From Phycisphaerae bacterium (GTDB lineage Bacteria; Planctomycetota; Phycisphaerae; Sedimentisphaerales; Anaerobacaceae): a stretch of DNA of 5,316 nucleotides. Each line of letters begins with the position of its first letter. Position 1 is the first letter of the stretch. The notes beneath the pieces were generated by a model. It made no database searches and was not told where the DNA came from. It worked only from the letters and a program-made list of their open reading frames with translations. The DNA is taken from NCBI GenBank assembly GCA_030630315.1, contig DAOVNI010000132.1, positions 1 through 5,316 of the forward strand, given 5' to 3'. The position numbers were made by a program, and so were the translations under genes. Of this stretch, positions 1-3,920 are shown piece by piece.

Positions 1-568
1 CTGTTTGGGAGCCGTCCTCCGCCTTTTCAACATCGTAGCTCTTCCAGTGCAAGTCATTCAAAAGCAACTGCAGTTTATGCTCAACAAATATGAACTCCTT
101 GTTTGCCATCGACAGAATCTCACCGCCATCGGGCCGACTCACGGGCGAAAGGATTACCAACGGCTGCGGGTCTTTATAATCACGGTCATCGAATCCGTTA
201 TCGTTTCCGTTGCTGAAGGTGGCTTTTCTGATAGCCGCACCTTTAGAGCTTAACTCCAACTGAAACTTGAAGCCGATATCGGGGTCTTCCGTTTTTGGGT
301 CGGCTGCACCGAGCGTAACGGTTTTAGCGGAACCGCCATAGGCTTCGAAAGTGGCAAAATCAGCCGCTTCCAGGCGTTCATTTTCCCCGGCAGGCGCTCC
401 TGCGGTCTCGTCCCTTTCATCAGCCATTGTCTTTTGCAGCAGGATACAGGATTGTCCGGCGGTCCCTTTGTCATTCCCGCGCAAGCGGGAATCCAAACCG
501 GACTCGGCGACAAGCCAGCCGCAAAAAACGACAAAGCCAACTACAACCAAAGTTAAAATAACTCTCAT
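1..568 (-). CDS. yidC: YidC/Oxa1-type membrane protein insertase, N-terminal part (runs off the left edge)
   Basis: The minus-strand frame from the ATG at 568-566 stays open for 189 codons to the window edge, so only the N-terminus is present. YidC inserts proteins into the inner membrane, with or without SecYEG. Visible parts are a hydrophobic segment at about residues 3-21, then a charged, Ala/Gly-rich linker, then from about residue 85 the start of the periplasmic beta-sandwich domain, with DPDIGFKFQLELSSKGAAIR and later DPQPLVILSPV. This wording resembles planctomycete YidC as I recall it. The catalytic C-terminal transmembrane bundle is outside the window. Residues 25-33 (LDSRLRGND) are encoded entirely by a palindromic repeat at 470-496, placed just after the first membrane segment. 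There is no strong Shine-Dalgarno sequence; a CGAGAT-type heptamer abuts the ATG. It lies 74 bp downstream of the metallophosphoesterase on the same strand and may share its transcript. The assignment rests on the periplasmic domain alone. Confidence 0.8.
   Translation of the reverse strand, partial: MRVILTLVVVGFVVFCGWLVAESGLDSRLRGNDKGTAGQSCILLQKTMADERDETAGAPAGENERLEAADFATFEAYGGSAKTVTLGAADPKTEDPDIGFKFQLELSSKGAAIRKATFSNGNDNGFDDRDYKDPQPLVILSPVSRPDGGEILSMANKEFIFVEHKLQLLLNDLHWKSYDVEKAEDGSQT
470..496 (+). repeat. dRS3-like 27-bp palindromic repeat, copy 1, inside yidC
   Basis: The element has a perfect 8-bp stem (473-480 with 485-492) around a GCAA loop, with conserved flanks GTC on the left and CCA on the right. 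The core follows the ATTCCC-N8-GGGAAT layout known for neisserial dRS3 repeats. A second copy lies at 4707-4733 and differs by one compensatory stem pair and the last base. It is read in antisense orientation by yidC and contributes nine codons (LDSRLRGND) without breaking the frame. The copy relationship is seen directly; the link to dRS3 is by pattern only. Confidence 0.85.
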
Positions 569-584
569 AATCTCGTATCTCGTT
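568..584 (-). promoter_or_regulatory. CGAGATA-type heptamer abutting the yidC start codon
   Basis: Reading toward yidC, two 7-bp-spaced units (ACGAGAT, ACGAGAT with a final T) end directly at the ATG. The 9-mer ACGAGATAC (583-575) also occurs at 2287-2295, 5 nt before the def start; here it ends 6 nt before the ATG. A role as translation-initiation region through its GAG core is inference. No better Shine-Dalgarno candidate is visible. Confidence 0.4.
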
Positions 585-604
585 TTGCGTTTAGTTTCCG
601 TTTT

Positions 605-638
605 TCAATAATCAATAGTAAATAGTAAATAATCAATT
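605..638. repeat. AT-rich heptamer array between the phosphoesterase and yidC
   Basis: Successive 7-bp units are TCAATAA, TCAATAG, TAAATAG, TAAATAA and a partial TCAATT. They start inside the 74-bp gap and end 5 bp before the phosphoesterase stop codon (643-645). The unit resembles the TCAATAG/TTGACTA unit of the larger array at 1433-1509, so the two may be related. No hairpin followed by a T-run is present, so this is not an obvious terminator. Confidence 0.7.
608..636 (-). promoter_or_regulatory. Possible weak promoter for yidC within the heptamer array
   Basis: On the minus strand TTGATT (636-631) is followed after 17 bp by GATTAT (613-608). This is about 4 of 6 matches to each sigma70 hexamer, with a start site expected about 33 nt before the yidC ATG. 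The match is weak and AT-rich repeats give such hits easily, so it is only a candidate for an internal promoter. Confidence 0.3.
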
Positions 639-642
639 CTTC

Positions 643-1419
643 TCATCTTCCGTCCCGCAGTCTTTCTGCGTGGAAGCTGTCCAATTGTTCGACCGCCATT
701 ATCTTTCCGATGGTGGTTTCAAAATCGTATTCCACCCGGACGAAGTGCACCTCGTTTTCATTCACATATACATAGCTTGCCCGCCTGTCTTTGTCCCTCG
801 GCTGGCCGACAGAGCCGATATTGATAATTGCCTTCTCGTCATCGACAATCGGATAAACATTGTTCAGCTCATCGGGCAGATAGAAGTCCGGCTCATCAAG
901 AAATACGCCGGGCATATGCGTATGGCCCACAAAGCAGATATGCTCAACGCGCTCGAACAGAAGCCTGACCTTTAGCGGATTGATGTAAACATCATCAGGA
1001 AAGATATATTCATTAACCGGCCTTCTGGGCGAAGCGTGAACAAAATCTATTATCGCTGCGTTTGCTCCCAGTTTTGTTTCGAGTCTCTGTCGCATCGGAA
1101 GCTCACCAAGAAAGCCCCATCGCCTGTCCCTGACCTCTTTTTCTTCTTGTGTTTCCAGAACTTCGCGGGTCCAGAAGCTTGCCTGCTCCGCCGCGTAGTT
1201 GAAATTTGTCGGCTCATAAAAGGCGGCGTAATCGTGATTGCCCAGGACGCACCATTTCGTCTTCTCTATAATCAGGTCAAGACATTCCCCGGGGTCCGGC
1301 CCGTAGCCGATCACGTCGCCCAGACAATAAATCGCCTTTATGCCCCGCTTTTCGATATCAGCCAGAACCGCAGTCAGGGCCTCCAAATTCGAATGTATAT
1401 CACTTATAACCGCAAACAT
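643..1419 (-). CDS. Calcineurin-like metallophosphoesterase (Metallophos_2/YfcE-like)
   Basis: A 258-residue cytosolic protein with the full set of binuclear-metal motifs of the superfamily: D7-x-H9 (SDIHSN), GDVIGYGP at 34-41 with D35, GNHD at 60-63, H128 in VHASP, and GHTH at 165-168. The late INIGSVGQPRD segment is typical of the ApaH/YfcE-like branch (COG0639 type). Length fits this family, and there is no signal peptide. Members hydrolyse phosphodiesters or phosphomonoesters such as cyclic nucleotides or Ap4A, but the substrate cannot be read from the sequence. The ATG at 1419 puts the first metal motif at residue 7, as is usual, so the start is convincing; the upstream sequence has no clear Shine-Dalgarno. 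The gene is divergent from lptB, and its likely promoter lies in the heptamer array at 1433-1509. Unlike yidC, fmt and rsmB it carries no repeat insertion. A functional link with yidC is not evident. Confidence 0.9.
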   Translation of the reverse strand: MFAVISDIHSNLEALTAVLADIEKRGIKAIYCLGDVIGYGPDPGECLDLIIEKTKWCVLGNHDYAAFYEPTNFNYAAEQASFWTREVLETQEEKEVRDRRWGFLGELPMRQRLETKLGANAAIIDFVHASPRRPVNEYIFPDDVYINPLKVRLLFERVEHICFVGHTHMPGVFLDEPDFYLPDELNNVYPIVDDEKAIINIGSVGQPRDKDRRASYVYVNENEVHFVRVEYDFETTIGKIMAVEQLDSFHAERLRDGR

Positions 1420-1432
1420 ACGCCATTTTCAG

Positions 1433-1461
1433 TTGACTATTGACTATTTGCTATTTATTAT
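1433..1461 (+). promoter_or_regulatory. Predicted sigma70-like promoter for lptB-def-fmt-rsmB
   Basis: TTGACT (1433-1438) and TATTAT (1456-1461) are 5 of 6 matches each to the sigma70 hexamers and are separated by exactly 17 bp. The start site would be near 1468, giving a leader of about 55 nt to the lptB ATG. The -35 box is part of a repeat heptamer. No equally good candidate is seen elsewhere upstream of lptB. Confidence 0.55.
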
Positions 1462-1466
1462 TCTCA

Positions 1467-1495
1467 ATTATCGATAGTCAGTAGTCAATAGTCAA
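1467..1495 (-). promoter_or_regulatory. Predicted sigma70-like promoter for the phosphoesterase gene
   Basis: On the minus strand TTGACT (1495-1490) is followed after 17 bp by GATAAT (1472-1467), again 5 of 6 matches in each box. The start site would be near 1460, about 41 nt before the ATG at 1419. Its -10 box lies only 5 bp from the -10 box of the opposite promoter, so polymerase binding at the two should interfere. Confidence 0.5.
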
Positions 1496-1522
1496 TAGTC
1501 AATTAGATATGAGACGCGAAAA

Positions 1523-2272
1523 ATGGTAGATATGACTCTTCTTGAAACTCGCGGGCTGGTAAAGAGGTATTCCGGCCGGGCTGTGGTCAACCAGGCATCC
1601 ATTACGATCGGTCGGCACACTATTGTCGGGCTCCTGGGACGAAACGGTGCCGGCAAAACTACCTCATTTAGAATGATTATGGGTATGATTACACCCGACA
1701 GCGGTGAGGTGATTTTTGAAGGACGCGATATTACGAAGCTGCCGATGTACAAACGGGCACGCCTCGGTATTGGCTATCTTTCACAGGAGCCGAGCATCTT
1801 TCAGCGCCTCAGCGTCAGGGACAACCTCTATGCAATCCTGGAAACGATGTCTATCACGAAGGCCGAACGCAACCGCAAGGCCGATATGCTCATTGAGAGT
1901 TTCGCACTGGGCGAGGTCGCCGACAGCCAGGGCAGGTTCCTGTCCGGCGGTGAGCGAAGAAAACTTGAAATCGCCCGTGCTATGGTAACGGACCCCTCGT
2001 TGATTCTTCTGGACGAGCCGTTTAGCGGCGTTGACCCTATTGCCGTCGAAGACCTGCAGCGCGAAATCCGCCGGCTTGTTGCTTCCGGCGTCAGTATCCT
2101 CATTACCGACCATAATGTCGAGAGGACGCTCGAGGTGGTCGATAGGGCGTATATAATCGACCACGGCAAGGTGATAGGGGCCGGCGAGCCGGCAGAAATC
2201 GTCCGCAACGAGACCGTCAGAAAACACTACCTCGGCAATATATTCACCGGCGACGAATTCGACGATAAATAA
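1523..2272 (+). CDS. lptB: LPS export ABC transporter ATP-binding protein LptB
   Basis: A 249-residue ABC ATPase. LptB dimers bind LptFG on the cytoplasmic face of the inner membrane and power extraction of lipopolysaccharide to the LptC-A-DE bridge. Motifs in order: Walker A GRNGAGKT at 39-46 (Arg in place of the commoner Pro), Q-loop Gln88 in YLSQEPSIF, signature LSGGERRKLEIARA from 140, Walker B with D-loop LILLDEPFSGVDP from 160, and H-loop His197 in ITDHNV. The SQEPSIF, FSGVDPIAV and ITDHNV wording is characteristic of LptB within the LivF-like group, and length is normal. ATG 1523 is used here, with a GAG at 1511-1513; ATG 1532 (Met4) is an alternative start that also fits family N-termini. 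It leads a likely operon with def, fmt and rsmB. LptA, C, F and G are not in the window. No repeat is inserted in it. Confidence 0.93.
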   Translation: MVDMTLLETRGLVKRYSGRAVVNQASITIGRHTIVGLLGRNGAGKTTSFRMIMGMITPDSGEVIFEGRDITKLPMYKRARLGIGYLSQEPSIFQRLSVRDNLYAILETMSITKAERNRKADMLIESFALGEVADSQGRFLSGGERRKLEIARAMVTDPSLILLDEPFSGVDPIAVEDLQREIRRLVASGVSILITDHNVERTLEVVDRAYIIDHGKVIGAGEPAEIVRNETVRKHYLGNIFTGDEFDDK

Positions 2273-2286
2273 GCGTGAAGTGAAGT

Positions 2287-2295
2287 ACGAGATAC
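2287..2295 (+). promoter_or_regulatory. ACGAGATAC motif before the def start
   Basis: In the 28-bp lptB-def gap the 9-mer ACGAGATAC ends 5 nt before the def ATG. The same 9-mer sits 6 nt before the yidC ATG, and a degenerate relative (AGATATG-AGACGCG, 1505-1518) precedes lptB. The GAG inside could pair weakly with the anti-Shine-Dalgarno. A role in initiation is inferred from position only. Confidence 0.35.
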
Positions 2296-2300
2296 AATAA

Positions 2301-2843
2301 ATGATTGACGTTGAAAAATGTCGGATAATGCATTACCCGGCTGAGGTTTTGGCCAGGGCGGCTTCGCCGGTTGAGAAAATTGACGACAATATCCGCCGGC
2401 TCGTAGGGAAGATGACCGAACTTATGCTGAAAAACAAAGGCATCGGCCTGGCAGCGCCACAGGTTGGCGTACCGCTACGGCTCTTTATCATATCCCTCGA
2501 TGGAAAGAAAGAGACGGTCAAAGTCTATATAAACCCAACTGTTACGCCAATCTCTGCGAAAGCAGAAACCCCGCTTGGCTCAACGGACGAAGGCTGCCTG
2601 TCGGTCCCGGGGGTTTTCACCAGAATCCGAAGATATAAAAAATGCACAGTTACCGCCACCGACCTGGACGGCAATGAATTTACCGAAGAAGCCCAGGGGC
2701 TTTTCGCAAGGGCCCTGCAGCACGAATATGACCATATCCAGGGAATGACTATCGCCAACCGTATGGGCTCGACCGCCAAAATCGCACACCGAAGACAGCT
2801 TAAAAAACTTACACAAGAGCACGAAAAGAAACCTGAATCTTAA
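2301..2843 (+). CDS. def: Peptide deformylase
   Basis: A 180-residue metalloenzyme that removes the formyl group from the N-terminal methionine of nascent proteins at the ribosome exit, undoing what Fmt adds to the initiator tRNA. All three family motifs are intact: GIGLAAPQVG at 47-56, EGCLS at 97-101 with metal ligand Cys99, and HEYDH at 141-145 with metal ligands His141 and His145 and catalytic Glu142. Length matches standard bacterial Def, with a short Lys/Glu-rich tail after about residue 165. The ATG at 2301 lies 28 bp after the lptB stop and gives a normal N-terminus (CRIMHYPAEVL). The stop codon TAA ends at 2843, exactly where the heptamer array before fmt begins. No inserted element is present in the coding sequence. 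Confidence 0.96.
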   Translation: MIDVEKCRIMHYPAEVLARAASPVEKIDDNIRRLVGKMTELMLKNKGIGLAAPQVGVPLRLFIISLDGKKETVKVYINPTVTPISAKAETPLGSTDEGCLSVPGVFTRIRRYKKCTVTATDLDGNEFTEEAQGLFARALQHEYDHIQGMTIANRMGSTAKIAHRRQLKKLTQEHEKKPES

Positions 2844-2891
2844 TACTCGGTACTCAAGTATCGAGTATCGAGTGTCGAGCATCGAGTATTA
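2843..2891. repeat. Heptamer array filling the def-fmt gap
   Basis: Seven consecutive 7-bp units, ATACTCG, GTACTCA, AGTATCG, AGTATCG, AGTGTCG, AGCATCG and AGTATTA, run from the last base of the def stop codon to the first base of the fmt start codon. The first two units are inverted relative to the rest: AATACTCG at 2842-2849 is the exact reverse complement of CGAGTATT at 2883-2890. The region can therefore form a hairpin in the mRNA immediately before fmt. No separate ribosome binding site fits in the gap; the last CGAG (2883-2886) is the only purine-rich candidate. Confidence 0.88.
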
Positions 2892-3919
2892 TGAAAATAG
2901 TATATCTCGGCAGCGGTGAATTCGGCATTGAGTCTCTAAATGCTTTAGCTGGCTCAGGCCACAGTCTGCAATTTATCGTAACGCAAGCTCCGCACCCGGC
3001 CGGCAGAGGCAGAAAGTCGAGGCCGACACCGGTAGCTAACTGGGCATCCGCCGAAGGCGGACGAGTACCTTTTATTGAAACAGAGGACGTAAACGCACCG
3101 CAGGTTATCGAGAAGGTGGCCCATTACGAGCCGGACTTGATTGTGGTAATTGCGTTCGGCCGGAAAATCAGCAATGAGTTGATAAATCTGCCCCCAAAAG
3201 GCACTATAAATGTCCACGCCTCTCTGCTTCCGAAATACCGCGGGGCTGCACCGGTAAACTGGGCGATAATCAACGGCGAAAAACAAACCGGCATTAGTAT
3301 AATCTCATTAGCTGAAAAAATGGACGCCGGAAAAATCCTCGCCCAGGGAAAAACCGATATACTGGAAAATGAAACGGCTGGCGAATTGCACGACAGATTG
3401 GCCCAAATGGTGGCACCTTTGTTGTTGGAGACAATAGACAAAATCGCCGATGGCTCAATTGTTTATACCGAACAGGACCACTCCAAAGCTACGCTGGCAC
3501 CAAAGCTGAAAAAATCCGACGGCTTTATGGACTTCAGCGAATCAGCCAAAACCTTAGAAAGAAAGATACGCGGCCTCTGGCCCTGGCCCGGCGCTTCGAC
3601 AACTTATCTTTCTAAGAAAACAAACAAATCCATCCGCGTAACCATCGCAATAGCAGAAGTAGTAGGGGTGGTTCGCCGGGCTACGGCGGGCTTCGCCAAG
3701 ACGAGCGAACCCCGCCCCTCCGAGGGGCTGGGCGAACCGCCTCCACACGCTGCACTACCGCCTGGAACGCTCGATGAAAATCTCAATATCATCTGCGGCG
3801 AGGATGCTCTCAAGATTACAAAAATCAAGCCGACCGGCTCCCGCCTTATGCACTTCAAAGATTTCGTTAATGGCCGGCACACTTGCCCCGGCGATTTGTT
3901 TATGAAAATAGAGCAATGA
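2891..3919 (+). CDS. fmt: Methionyl-tRNA formyltransferase with an in-frame palindromic insertion
   Basis: This 342-residue cytosolic enzyme transfers a formyl group from 10-formyltetrahydrofolate to Met-tRNAfMet, giving the initiator for translation. The N-terminal Rossmann-type domain has the catalytic triad Asn107, His109 and Asp145, in INVHASLLPKYRGAAP and EKMDAGKI. The C-terminal tRNA-binding domain starts near residue 205 (PKLKKSDGFMDF) and includes RGLWPWPGA at 227-235. Family members are usually 310-320 residues. The excess is explained by residues about 258-286, a Gly/Pro/Arg-rich tract encoded by a palindrome at 3665-3743 and lying between strands of the C-terminal barrel. After it the normal family pattern resumes (DENLNIICGEDALKITKIKP, NGRHTCPGDLF), so the enzyme should still fold. 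The start ATG is set by the MKIVYLGSGEFG N-terminus. The TGA stop is one base before the rsmB ATG, suggesting translational coupling. Confidence 0.95.
   Translation: MKIVYLGSGEFGIESLNALAGSGHSLQFIVTQAPHPAGRGRKSRPTPVANWASAEGGRVPFIETEDVNAPQVIEKVAHYEPDLIVVIAFGRKISNELINLPPKGTINVHASLLPKYRGAAPVNWAIINGEKQTGISIISLAEKMDAGKILAQGKTDILENETAGELHDRLAQMVAPLLLETIDKIADGSIVYTEQDHSKATLAPKLKKSDGFMDFSESAKTLERKIRGLWPWPGASTTYLSKKTNKSIRVTIAIAEVVGVVRRATAGFAKTSEPRPSEGLGEPPPHAALPPGTLDENLNIICGEDALKITKIKPTGSRLMHFKDFVNGRHTCPGDLFMKIEQ
3665..3743 (+). repeat. GC-rich compound palindrome inserted in fmt
   Basis: The outer arms 3665-3677 and 3731-3743 pair over 13 positions with two G-U-type mismatches. Inside, 3685-3695 (GGCGGGCTTCG) pairs with 3706-3716 with one mismatch, and 3714-3728 forms a perfect 6-bp hairpin (GCCCCT/AGGGGC) that overlaps and competes with it. 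The tract is much more GC-rich than its surroundings and codes for residues with no counterpart in ordinary Fmt. I read it as an inserted repeat element; no second copy lies in this window. Confidence 0.7.
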
Positions 3920-3920
3920 A

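Larger units (their letters stand above)
1433..1509. repeat. Eleven-unit heptamer array forming an inverted repeat in the divergent intergenic region
   Basis: The whole 77-bp stretch divides into 7-bp units in unbroken register: TTGACTA (x2), TTTGCTA, TTTATTA, TTCTCAA, TTATCGA, TAGTCAG, TAGTCAA (x3), TTAGATA. The left TTGACTA units are the reverse complement of the right TAGTCAA units, so the array is an inverted pair of tandem arrays with a degenerate centre. It could extrude a cruciform or fold as a hairpin. Tandem heptamers of this kind recall the STRR repeats of cyanobacteria, though the unit here is different. Confidence 0.9.

Noticed and set aside
250..540. Minus-strand open frame of 96 codons overlapping yidC
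   Set aside because: It is an alternative frame of the same strand. The frame starting at 568 carries a membrane segment and recognisable YidC periplasmic sequence, while this one shows only another reading of the palindromic repeat (VWIPACAGMT).
670..1443. Plus-strand open frames opposite the phosphoesterase
   Set aside because: They are antisense to a gene with complete metal-binding motifs and have no recognisable domain of their own.
1433..1509. CRISPR-like array
   Set aside because: Units are 7 bp and contiguous with no spacers, so this is a tandem heptamer array and not CRISPR.
1781..2227. Long minus-strand open frame opposite lptB
   Set aside because: It is antisense to a fully motif-complete ABC ATPase and has no family features; it reflects codon bias of the true frame.
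3714..3728. Rho-independent terminator hairpin in fmt
   Set aside because: The GCCCCT/AGGGGC stem is strong but no T-run follows and it lies inside an intact coding sequence with 190 more bases of Fmt after it.
3665..3743. tRNA or structured RNA gene in fmt
   Set aside because: Although the size and nested stems suggest a cloverleaf, no T-loop (GTTCRANNC) with matching stem, anticodon arm or CCA end can be placed.
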